The translations under genes and the position numbers were made by a program. The notes under the pieces are model-generated. The model did no database searches. It was not told the DNA's origin and saw only the letters and a list, made by a program, of their open reading frames with translations. Positions 23,475 to 33,500 of a DNA stretch of 64,000 nt are shown here, piece after piece (the stretch's first letter is position 1; every line of letters starts with the position of its first letter). Source of the DNA: Pseudogymnoascus destructans (lineage: Eukaryota; Ascomycota; Leotiomycetes; Thelebolales; Thelebolaceae); assembly GCF_001641265.1 (NCBI RefSeq), contig NW_020167525.1, positions 660,501 through 724,500 of the forward strand. Reading direction: 5' to 3'.

Positions 23475-24955
23475 TCAAGATCTCCGCTGGTGCACCAGTC
23501 TCCCCCGAACCCAAACAGCCAAAGTATTCCTATCATCCCCATTAAACACCCACTTCGCCAGCTTATTCTCCCAGCTCTCCCACCCAAAGATATCCACCGG
23601 CCCCCCATCACCCCCCTCAAACCCCCCCTCCACCCCAACACCCTCCATCCCCACCAGCTGCGCATCCCACTCCATCCCCACCTCAAACGCCCCCACCTTC
23701 CCCTCCATCCCCACAACCTTCCCCCCCCAAGAGTCCCCAAATACAGCGCTTCCTCCACGCTCAACTTCCTCCTCTCCGCCTCCTCCCCCGCCTCCCCCAT
23801 CGCCAGGTTGCGACTACACAACACCGCCTGCCGCACCGCCTCCAGCACCGACGGCGAGTACCCACCACCCACATCCGTGCCCAAGCCGACATTAATCCCA
23901 TCATCCAACCACGTCCTCACTGCCGCCATCCCACTCGACAGCGCCGCGTTACTAACCGGGCAATGGCTAATCCCCGCCCCACGCTCTCTAATCAGCGCCC
24001 TCTCCTCATCCGTGATATGAACCGCATGCGCCAGCACCGTCTTCGGCCCCAGCAAGTCATGGGAATCGTAGACCTCGGCGTAACTCTTCGATTCCGGGAA
24101 TAGCTGCGCGACGAGGTCGATCTCGCGCTTATTCTCCGAGATGTGCGTCTGCACTGGCAATCCCGTCTCCTTCTGCAGCTTCCCCAGCCCCATCAGCAGC
24201 TGACTCGAGCACGAGGGTGCAAAGCGTGGGGTGATGATCGGCTTGACAATCGCGTGCGTAGGGTCGATGGAGGCGATATGCGCAATTGTCGCCCGCGTGT
24301 CCGCGATGCTCTCCTCAGGCCCAGCATCGCGGTAGTAGTCCGGCGCGAGCGAATCCATGCAACAGCGCCCAATGAGAGCGCGCTGGCCGGCGGCGAGGCA
24401 GAGGTCCGCGAGGAGATTGGTGGCGGGGACGGAGATGGTGGCGTAGTAGGCGGCGGTTGTGGTGCCGTGGGAGAGGGTGCGGGCGATGACGCGGGCGTAG
24501 ACGCGGTGGGCGGTGGGGAGGGCGGAGAGGGAGGATTCCAGGGGGAAGGTGTAGGTGTTTAGCCAGTCGAGGAGGGTGGACTTGCCGAAGATGCCCGCGT
24601 TGGGGTATTGCGAGGCGTGGATGTGGGTGTCTGGGGGTTGGTTAGCTGGGGAGCTTCGAGGGCGGCCGGGGGGGTAGAGGGAGGGTGATATGTTACCTAT
24701 GAAGCCTGGGAAAAAGAATTGCTCTTCTTTGGACTTGATGATTTGGATCGGCTTCTCCTGGCTATCACTCCAGTTCAGCTTGGGGAAGAAGCTCTTCGCC
24801 GCCGCTTCGTCGGCGACGCCCCTCTCGACGGCCACGATCTTGCCGGTCTCGTCCACAAAAATGGCAGCATCGTGTGCTATCTCCAGCTCCTTCAAACTCT
24901 TGCTATGGGCAAATGTGCCCAAGTAGACCTTCTTCTCTACCACCTTTCCACTCAT
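23475..24955 (-). CDS. guanine deaminase (frame broken at a poly-G tract)
   Basis: Cytosolic amidohydrolase converting guanine to xanthine in purine salvage and catabolism. Read from 24955 to 23475 with intron 24631-24696 (66 nt, GTAAC donor, CCCAG acceptor); removing it restores the zinc-binding motif as PGFIDTHIHASQYPN. Further motifs: QTHISENKREID, LAHAVHITDEE, ISHCPVSNAALSSG and GLGTDVGGGYSPS, which supply the other metal and catalytic residues. After ALYLGTLGG the frame is lost at a G8 run (C8 on the plus strand, 23721-23728). The shifted frame then shows the expected end (KVGAFEVGMEWDAQLV ... FGWESWENKLAKWVFNGDDR). One added base gives 472 codons including stop. Read without the shift, the gene would end at 23405 with a nonsense Trp/Gly-rich tail. 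Probably an assembly error. Confidence 0.92.
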
Positions 24956-25373
24956 GATGGCGTGTTATACAAAGTATGGAGAACCCTTGTTAGATAGCGC
25001 CAATGCCCGCAAATCCAGCTCAATACCGTACGATGGCAATATCAACGGTTACAGATACCGATCGTAACCATATACACTCTAACGGGTAACTATATATTGT
25101 GGGTAAACTCCTTTGGTTTGTTTAGAGGCCTCCTTATGTTACATGGTTGTCCGTTTATCACTGTTGAGGTGAGGGACCGAGACCCGCATAGTTAACGGCT
25201 ACCGGCGTGCTCCGCCGCTCCCAGTCGATTGCAACATATTATCAGTTACCAAGGACCACACCCACTCTTTCAAACAGGTCTAGGTGTTGGAAGCTTGGAA
25301 GGAGACGCGCGATAAAAAAAGATAGCAAGTGACACACAGGATCGATTCAAGGAGATTTAGATACAGTAGAGTC
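24956..25373. other. promoter side of guanine deaminase and edge of repeat region
   Basis: About 420 bp. The first ~100 bp should be the 5' UTR and promoter of the minus-strand gene. Around 25125-25175 there is a GGTTGTCCG-containing stretch reminiscent of mariner-type termini. No gene. Confidence 0.45.
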
Positions 25374-26461
25374 CCGCTAAGCCGATGGAATCTAGCCACC
25401 AATTTGATATCGCCTTAATGAATATATCGCGCAACTGAATGCTAATATAATCCAACTATCTAGATAGAGAGAAGGACAGTTCAAGATGTTCCAATATGTT
25501 GATAGAAGGCTTGTAACCACTCCTTATCAAAGTTGTGTTCATCTAGGCTTTCTTGTCCCACTGCCACTCTCTACACATCGTTAAGACATTGATATTCTGA
25601 AGCGCACGAGGTTGCTTTGCTTTATCAATTATACAAACAGGAAAGCGCTTAGTACCAGTTGCATTAACACAGAAAACAAGAGTTATTCGATCTTTATTCT
25701 TCTTGATTCCTAGCTGTGATTAGGTTGCAAGACCTCTAGATGGAACCATTTGCCAAAACAATGCTGTTTAATCCATATTGTATATATCCTCCTCTTGATA
25801 TTCTCTAGCTAGAGTTTATAAAGCCTTCATATCCTCTTCTGTAGGCTTGCTAACAGATCCTGCCTCGCCATGATTTGTATACTGTCGGATGTTGTGTCAC
25901 TTCTTGAATAGAGAGAGCCAACCAACTAAGAAATCAGGTATAGGCTGTGTTAAATACTATGGAAGTTGCTGCCAAATCTGCCTTGCCCTTTCCTTCAAAG
26001 CCTCTCTACTTGTGTTTTTACCTTTGGCTTCAATCTGCTTTTGCTAAGCAAAAAGGATCTCCTTAAGGTCAGGCCATGTTCTAGTGCGGAGTCGAGCAGC
26101 TGTTAAGATAGCTGAGGAGTTGTCAACACTGTCAAAATGCTTGCTAAGTAAGTCTGAAACTAATTGGCTAAGAGAATGGTTGTATTTGTCCTTAAATCAC
26201 CGTTAACAGGCCTTTTGTGATGGTTGAGGGTATTGTTAAGAATGCCACTCTCTAAGTGCACAACGCTGCTTAAATAGTAATGGGCTTATTTCGAGGCATT
26301 TCAGCCAAATTGTCTAATAGACCATTAGATAAGGTGATATTAGGTGGTAATGGAGCAATATTGATGAAACCAGTCGTTGTATGTGTTTTGAATCAGGACG
26401 AGAAAAACAATCGCATTATCGCGAACATCGCCTTACTAAGCATCAGCTTAGGACTCTACTG
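25374..26461 (-). mobile_element. pogo/Fot1-type (Tc1-mariner superfamily) element, internally deleted and mutated
   Basis: About 1.09 kb bounded by imperfect inverted repeats starting CAGTAGAGTCC, with TAAGCYGATG inside each, each flanked by TA (25372-25373 and 26462-26463), the target duplication of this superfamily. On the minus strand a relic transposase starts at 26299 (MPRNKPITI) and, through many stops, shows CENP-B-type helix-turn-helix remnants, a DDE_1-like VNATGTKRFPVC, and WMNTT.L..DKEWLQAFYQ. It then reaches the terminus, so the later catalytic part is deleted. Non-autonomous and dead. The many stops from C-to-T/G-to-A-like changes in A+T-rich surroundings suggest RIP. Confidence 0.8.
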
Positions 26462-26734
26462 TAATAACATTATACTTCATGGGTATCATTAGGCCACTTT
26501 AGCATCGTAATTTGAGTGTAGCAGCGTAGCAGCTTTAGCCTAGATAGGAAATGTAACTATAATGGGCAAAAGATCTATATACCCTGCAAGTAAGCGAAAA
26601 AGATTAATATACCCTGTACTAACTATTAATAGGATTCCACTTTACCTGTCGCACGTCCACCTCCTTCCCCCACAGCGACCTTCGGAAGCACTTGACGAGA
26701 CGTCTCTCCCTCCCTCCCTCTCCCTTTGGCCGAT

Positions 26735-27665
26735 ATGGCCTCGCTCGCAGGGCTCTTGGTCCCATCGGATAAGGCTGAGTTTCTTGACCTTGATGCCCTT
26801 ATTTGGGCCCTTGACGACTGGGCTGTCAAGGGCAAATTCTCCTTTCAGACGCAGAAGAGGGAGGCTACAAAGGCCTCCTTCATCTGTGCAGAGAAGGAGG
26901 ATGGGTGTAGCTGGCGATGCCGAGCTATACCCACCTTTTACGATGATGATGAGGAGCCCTCGTTATGGGCCCTTACTATTATCGAGCCAGAGCACTCCTG
27001 CGTCGGCCAAGGAGTGCGGAAGTTTGCCTCCTTGTCGAAGAAGGCTTGGCTAGATCCGGTGGTCTCTCGTCACCCGAATGTGACGACGAAGACCACCCCA
27101 AAGGAGATTAGAGATCTCCTCCGCATTCGATTTGCGGAGGAGATTGACTACAAGAGGGTGCAGGAATGCCGCCTATGCCTTCTTGATGGTGATATTGGCG
27201 CCCAACAGCAGAGCTTCCAGCTGTTGCCAGCTACAAGGAGCTCCTTGAGAGGGAGTCTCCTGGGGCACATGTAGATCTCCTTCGGGATACCCACATGTTA
27301 AGCGCATCTTTGTTTGCCCCTCGGTTTCGAGGGGCATGTTTACTCTTTGCCGCTGGCTAGTGGCAGTAGACGGGACCTTTTTAAAGGCCTGTTTTATCCT
27401 TACGTTACTGCTTGCCATTGGTATTGATGCTAATGGCGAGCTTGTCCCTCTTGCATGGGCGGTGGTGGAGTCGGAGAATGGGGAATCTTGGGGGTGGTTC
27501 TTAAACCACCTCTGTTTAGCTCTCCCTGAGCTCGTGATAGAGGAGAGCACCCTTGTCTCTGATAGAGACAAGGGGCTTCGAGAGGCAGAGAGGGGTTTGG
27601 GAGGGAGGGTGGTAGTAGCACATGTCTGGTGCTCTAGTATAGAGGAGCATATACAAGAGGTAAGA
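26735..27665 (+). pseudogene. MULE (Mutator-like) transposase relic
   Basis: Broken reading frame. 26735-27274 encodes an N-terminal part with a FAR1/MuDR-type DNA-binding region (ATKASFICAEKEDGCSWRCR, then IIEPEHSC). After a frame change near 27215, the sequence continues through KELLERESPGAHVDLLRDTH. A further change leads to 27336-27704 with the MULE core (LVAVDGTFLKACFILTLLLA, then NGELVPLAWAVVESENGESW and SDRDKGL), which contains the first catalytic Asp. The ATG at 26735 was taken as start. No intact terminal repeats were identified, and the C-terminal catalytic region is missing. At least two frameshifts. Confidence 0.75.
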
Positions 27666-27699
27666 GTATTCTATTATCATATTACAATACTAATAACCA

Positions 27700-28000
27700 T
27701 CTAGGTTATACAAGACCATGATCTATTATATATCTATGGCGATCCTATAGGGTAGACACTTTCTTTCAGATGAAAGGGAGGCTTGGAATAGAGCCCTCTC
27801 TTTAGTCCGGATTGCTATAGAACAGGCGTTTAGAGGAGTGTAGATTCTATAGACATATACAGCATTTAGAAAGGCGCTCCATTTAGGATATTAGCTAGTT
27901 AGGGTTTACTATCCTGTTGCAGTTCTATTATCAAATTGCTTTATATGGTTCAGTCATACATTAGCATCTAGATCACAGTTTGTAGTGCCTACCATTAATA
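27700..28000 (+). pseudogene. PIF/Harbinger-like (DDE_Tnp_4) transposase C-terminal fragment
   Basis: Directly after the MULE relic, and in a different family, a frame interrupted by stops reads HFLSDEREAWNRALSLVRIAIEQAFRGV, then later FRKALHLGY and VRVYYPVAVLLSNCFIWF. The spacing and motifs resemble the last catalytic block of Harbinger-type transposases (WN..LS.VRI.VE..FG ... YY.V...L.NC). A IYGDP-like stretch lies just upstream. It is a short dead fragment and the assignment is by motif memory only. Confidence 0.5.
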
Positions 28001-28557
28001 GAAGAGTATTTACCATTATAAACTATATACACATATATCTATTATATCCCTTTCTATCCATCTGTACTCTAACGTGTCTGTTGTAATAGATGTAGTATTT
28101 GACTCACATCTACACATAGTTCTTAGAGTTTTGATTTAACTTTCTTGATAGCTTTTACGTTCGACTGCTTAGTAGCGCTTGTTAAATGCTTAGCAGTCCT
28201 TGCGATACTCTAAGCTATTTTGAGGATCGCATCTTTATAAGAGGGTAGAGGGGGGTCTTTAATGCGCAGTTTCTGCTTTCATCTTAGTTGAGAAGCTGAA
28301 GTTGACAGTGTAGGGGACTTGGAAATATAAGAATCAGAGAGGGTAGACTTAGAGAGGATTGACTTAGAAGGCAGAATAGAAGACTCTATTAAGTTTGATA
28401 GATTTTGATGTGAAATAGATGCTTTGGTTTCTACTTCCTTCATCCCTTTTGCTACGCTCAAATCGATTTGTCACGATGGTCATGGAGGTCATGATGCCAG
28501 TCTAGGTAAAGTAAGCTAGATTGAATCTAAAGAGAGAAGAAGAAGAAAGGAGGGAAG
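28001..28557. other. A+T-rich repeat-region filler
   Basis: About 550 bp with no recognisable gene. A minus-strand open stretch (28279-28461) gives a Ser/Lys-rich 60-residue peptide without similarity I know; it may be part of a dead transposon. Confidence 0.4.
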
Positions 28558-28738
28558 AAGGTGAGGCTATTCCTCATTATATACAGCTATGCACTTAGTG
28601 ATCCCTTGTAACCTTAGTGGCTACTATTGTTATGATTATAGCTCACAGCTTGTTACGGTTATTACGGGTGCAGCCTTAGCCACCAAGGCTACAACCGCTA
28701 AGCGGACAACTGTATATTACGAGGAATAGCCTCACCTT
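28558..28738. mobile_element. 181-bp foldback/MITE-like element
   Basis: The two ends are inverted repeats: the first 29 bases (AAGGTGAGGCTATTCCTC...) and the reverse complement of the last 29 differ at two positions. Pairing continues weakly inward (CTTAGTG/CTTAGCG, then TGTAACCTTAGTGGCTA against TGTAGCCTTGGTGGCTA). An inner boundary TA-CAG...CTG-TA resembles mariner-type MITEs. No coding capacity. A clear target-site duplication for the outer arms was not seen. Confidence 0.65.
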
Positions 28739-28740
28739 CC

Positions 28741-29215
28741 TTTTACACGTCATTGCTCCTTAGTTACTGGGCCAATATTACCACATAGCATATCTCTACA
28801 ACCCTCTATGATTCATTACAATGACATCACTCCTTAGTTACTGGGCTAATACTACACATAACATATCTCTATCAACTAGAGGCTTAGGAACATGAACGAT
28901 AGCTCCAAAAGCTTCTACAACCCTCTATGATTCATTACACGTCATCGCTCCTTAGTTACCCACAAGATTGGTTAAGTTATGACATAATTTGTCTATAGGG
29001 GTACTCTGATTACTCTGACCTTGGACCCCTTTCACTTCCTATAGGCTAGGAACCTAGGAGATGGTTCTATGGGATTCTCTTACGTCGACTACAGTTACCA
29101 AGCCTGGTTAGTCATGGAAAGTCTTGGAAAATGAGAGAACTACACTCCTTTAGCATAAATAGGATTGCCCTTTCCTTAAGAAAGGGCAAGCAGACAATAC
29201 AGTTAGTAGTTGATT
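28741..29215 (-). repeat. dispersed repeat R1, inverted copy
   Basis: Reverse complement of segments found at 49575-49935 and 51150-51540. Shared stretches include CTTAGTTACCCACAAGATTG, GTTATGACATAATTTGTCTA, the AAGGGCAA-centred run and TACAACCCTCTATGATTCAT. The ACTCCTTAGTTACTGGGC-type segment is itself doubled here (28750 and 28829). Copies lie ~20 kb apart in opposite orientation. Family not identified. Confidence 0.8.
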
Positions 29216-29262
29216 CCATAAGCCCGTATATGGCCTGAGAATATAAGCCACTAAGCACCTTG

Positions 29263-29654
29263 TGTTACAGCTATAGTAACGTGACATCATGTTTATAGGG
29301 CTAGTAGGGCTAGGCTCTAGTAATGTGACTTATAAGTCATAAGGCTAGTGGGGCTAGGCTGTAGTGTGACCTAGCTAGTAGGTAGTTGGGAAACTAGTGG
29401 ATAGTTAGATAGTTGGGAAAAAACACAACTATCCCAACTATCCAACTATCCCTAACTATCTAAACTATCCATAAGGCACAACACTACTATATAAGTAGAT
29501 AGTATTCCCTTAGATAGGAGCTTCGTGCTCAACTCAATATAGTATTCTTTACAATACTATAACATGTTACTTAGAAAGCCTTTGTGTTTAATCCCCTGCC
29601 TCCTCTGTTAAGTCAACCCTCTATGCATCCTATTAGATAGGAAGTAGCATTACA
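29263..29654 (+). mobile_element. probable solo LTR, relative of the LTR at 49936-50410
   Basis: Starts TGTTAC and ends ATTACA. The right half is clearly homologous to the 49.9-kb LTR: CTATATAAGTAGATAGTATT, AGGAGCTTCGTGCTCAACTC, and the TGCCTCCTCTG.TAAGT block. The left (U3) half is diverged and rich in CTAACTATCC-like short repeats. The flanks are CCTTG and TCTTG, a near-match 5-bp target duplication. CTATATAAG is a likely TATA box. Confidence 0.65.
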
Positions 29655-30568
29655 TCTTGCTCTTGCAGACGCTAGTGAGACCGTAAAGTACCATTGACAA
29701 AGCCCCAAACCCCATCTGTGCCCCCTACTCTCTTAATAGCCACTGCAAACTCTTCTATCTTCTCATATGTAAGTTGAGGGTGTCATTAAAGCATCCTCGA
29801 GTAAGACTGATATAGGAAGAGTACTATATCTGTAAATACAGTACTTAACTAGGCTATAGAGCGGCCGAATATATCAGCAAGTAATACCTACCGCCCTAGA
29901 AATGCAAGCCGGGCACGCAAAGCGCCATCTATAGCCTAGCTGTACTCTACTGCTCCATGGCACGTTATGGAGCTGAAAGAGTATAGTAAGTTGCTGGATC
30001 TCACCTACGAGCGAAGCGAGTAGGTGGACACTTATTAAGAACCTATTTACATAGTTAATTAGTTATTATAAATGAAAAGTGGTAAAGAAGAGTGCTTACC
30101 GTAGTAGTTACCGTGCTTAGACACCGTCCACTCTCAAATGAGATGCGCTAGCGTTGCTGAATATGACGGCGATGATGATACTAATGGCGGCGAGCCCATA
30201 TTCGTGCTCTTCTTCTTCGTCCTCTACTATACTTGCGAGGATGACGAGAAGACCTGACAACGATATCATCCTCGTTCTCTGTCTCTAGCTTCGGCCTCGG
30301 GCTTGGCTCTGGCTTCCTGGCATTATAATTATCACTTTTATAGGCGGAATCACAGGGATCACCATATCTACCTATATACGACGACATCTCCAGCTTCAAA
30401 TTATCGTATATTACGCTATATACGGCAGCTAACTACTCTAGGCTAAAGCTACACCACATCGCAGCTGCTACACTCGCGAGTGTAGCAGCTGCTGAAGTGG
30501 CCTATTGATTGCTTGATAGTCTATTCTAGTGGCCGGCTCCGAAAGCATACACATAAAACAAAACTATA
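29655..30568. other. A+T-rich repeat-region remainder with a perfect palindrome
   Basis: About 900 bp between the LTR remnant and the 3' end of NTE1. It contains a small inverted repeat around 30006-30034 (CCTACGAGCGAAGCGAGTAGG) and a minus-strand basic open stretch at 30181-30399, probably a transposon relic. The perfect palindrome at 30461-30492 is listed separately. No host gene recognised. Confidence 0.5.
30461..30492. repeat. perfect 32-bp palindrome
   Basis: The left arm GCAGCTGCTACACTCG is followed directly by its exact reverse complement, with no spacer. It lies about 80 bp downstream of the NTE1 stop codon (gene on the minus strand), at the edge of the transposon region. Possibly a terminal remnant of an element or a cruciform-forming site. 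Confidence 0.9.
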
Positions 30569-33500
30569 CTATATACTCGCTCTCCGTGGAGCCATTGTCC
30601 TCCGTAGAGCCTTCTTCTCCTCCGTCTCATCCATTAACGGCAGAATTCCCTTCTCCCGCATATCTGCCAGATATTCCTGGCCAAACTTGTATCCCACCTC
30701 GTAAATCTCATCGAACTTTTGAAACTCCAGAGTTCCATATGCATCGATAGGCGGACGCATGTAAAGGCAGCCAGGCGTCGTTTTGGCTCGTTCTAGCGCG
30801 TCAACACTTGACACGTACGCTAGACGGGCCTGGATCTCCGAGAGCGTGGGTGGGTTGGAATATGCTGAGAATGGGTTCCAGCGGTTCGCGATTGCCCAGA
30901 ATCCCGAAAGCGAATCCCCAAAATTCTGAGGGGTATCGTCGTCGAGCGCTCCCACGTCTACGGCAAAGATAACGTCGGCTCCCAAGGATTTCATGTGAGA
31001 AACTGTAAGATTGTCCACATAGCCACCGTCGAGAAGCAGGCTACCCTCGTCGCAAAGTGGAGGTAGTAGACCTGCCAGCGACATCGACGCTCGAACATAT
31101 CGCCATGCATAGCCACTGGTGTGGATTTCAGATCGACTCTTGCTTATGTTTGTGGTATTACAGTAAAACTCAAGCCAAAAGTCTTCGATTTGTGAGTTCC
31201 CAAATGTCTTGAAAATACCGCGATTGAATTCGTGTCCAGTCGTGTATGATGCCGAAGGATATGTCAAGTCCAAAGCGAACCGCCACATGCTTGCCATACG
31301 GCCAGCAAACTTCTTAGCACGGCCATACATTGGTACCACGTCTGCATCTCGGGCGTACAAGGCGCCGATAAAAGAGCCGATTGATGTTCCACCGATAATA
31401 TCGATAGGTATCCCAGCTTCCTCGAGCGCCCTAATAATACCGACATGCGCAATCCCGCGAGCACCACCTCCTCCAAGTACAAGACCGACAGACTTGCCAC
31501 ACAGTCTTCGTGCAACTCTATGGAAGTCGCCCTTGAAAGGGGTATCGGCAGAGTACAGAGGGGTCTGTCGGACCTTGCGTGACGTGTACTTTTGAATCTC
31601 AGCTTGAATAATTTGAACTCTGTGCTTCAGCGCAGAGCCGAAGCGTCGGGTTTGTGGGTGGACTGGTACTGTGTCTGTGCTGAAGGCCATTTGGACATGA
31701 TGATGCCCACCATTGATCCAATCACGGTTACGCAGCCAAGATCTTGTAAGACCAGAAGCCAAAAATTTGTCTGCATGCAGGAGAACCAGTTCTTTCCTAG
31801 CCGTTGTTTTCATTCCCAGCATGAACCGTTCGTATTCCCCAATTGCGGGAGACCAGTCTGCAATGCCAACCAACAGGATGCAATCTGCTTGGCTAATACA
31901 CGTTTGGGTCCACGGTGAATTTACATTGGTATCTGTAGCAAACTCAGTTAGCTGCTGTCTTGCGTAATAATTATAAAATTATAGTAAGAATATGGTTGTA
32001 GTCAGGAAAAAATTAGAGTTGTTAAGTTTTAGTCTTCATCGAGACCTCTGGGTTAAAAAGTTCCTCATCATTCTACAAAGGGAATACGCGAAGTGGAATA
32101 TAAAATGTCAAACATACCTGCAATGTAGAGTACCAGCCCATACTTCTCCTCAAGATCCGCCAAATATTGAGAAAGTTTCAGCTTTCCCATACGGCTGAAC
32201 GCATGTCTGCCAAGATGATTGAGAATCGCAGCTTGGTTGAGTGAAGTAACACCATTCGGAGCCCCAATCTGGGTGAGTGCATTCATCAGTCGACTTCCAA
32301 ATTCGATAACTGGGACACCTCCTGTGACGGGTACAATGGCCACCGTTCTCAGATTGCCAGTGGACGAGACCTTGACATTTGTAGCTGCCGTAGCCTTCTC
32401 GCTCCCCGAGAGGAATACCGGGTCCTCTATCAAAGCTCTCATTCTCGACGCAATGATTTTGGAAATCTTGATGGTGATTCCAGCGTGTTCTTTGGCAAGA
32501 CTATTGAAAAGCGTCTTTGGGAATTTTGCTAGCTCGGTGTCTCGGATTGCATGCAAGGTCGCAGGTCGACAAGTCTCGGTCATCACCTCCAGCTCGCCAA
32601 CGCTTTCTCCTTGGCCATACTCTCCAACGACTTTCATTTCAGAATCGTCGTCTTCATTGTTAAGAACAGCTCTAAGGCGGCCATTAAGTACAATATAAAT
32701 TGCGTCACTTTCGTCGCCTTGGTGATATATGACTTGGCCAGCATTTACTTGTACCCATTCCAGGGCAAAGTCAATGTGGAGGATCACCTTGGGTAACAAG
32801 CTCGTGAGACGCTTTGCCATAGTGAGTAGCACCACAGGGTACTTCTCCACTATTCTCTCCAGTGAAGATCTCGGTAGGAAGCCCACATATACGTCGGTCT
32901 TGGCTGTTACATCAATGAACGACCGGTATGATGAGATTGTGCCGATGTATCCCGCAATTCCTCCCGGCTTAATGAGTGAGAGTGTTGTGCGTCCCGAACT
33001 CTTACGCTTTCGCGAATCTGGGCGCTTTGCCCTGGTATTCGGTTTTGACCCTCTAGAAGAGCCTCTGAACTGGCTAGATCTCTGTGAAGTGAAGCTCGAA
33101 CTTTTTGTTGTCCGGCCAAGAAATTCTGAATCATCGGCATCGTCATTAGGAATTCCCACATCCAGGAAGCCGTCGATCACATAGTAAAGTCCAGGGTTAC
33201 GTTCGCCTTGCTCGACAAGGACAGAGCCTTTCGGAAAGTAGACTATTTCCACCTCATCCCTCAATTCGGTGGCGAGTCCTTGGCTGCTAACCGTAACAAA
33301 ATTGCTGGTGGTACTTGAGGTAACGGATTCCGTATCGCCATCACCTGAACCTTCATATGGGTCAATAAAGCCGAAAGCGTTATTAAAGGCAGGCTTTGGT
33401 TTTCTCTGGTCCATGGAGTGCAGGTAGGGAGAAGCTTCGACCGAGTCGGCCATGCGTAATGCACTTTGAGTAGTGGTGAGACCGATGGCTTTGAAGATAC

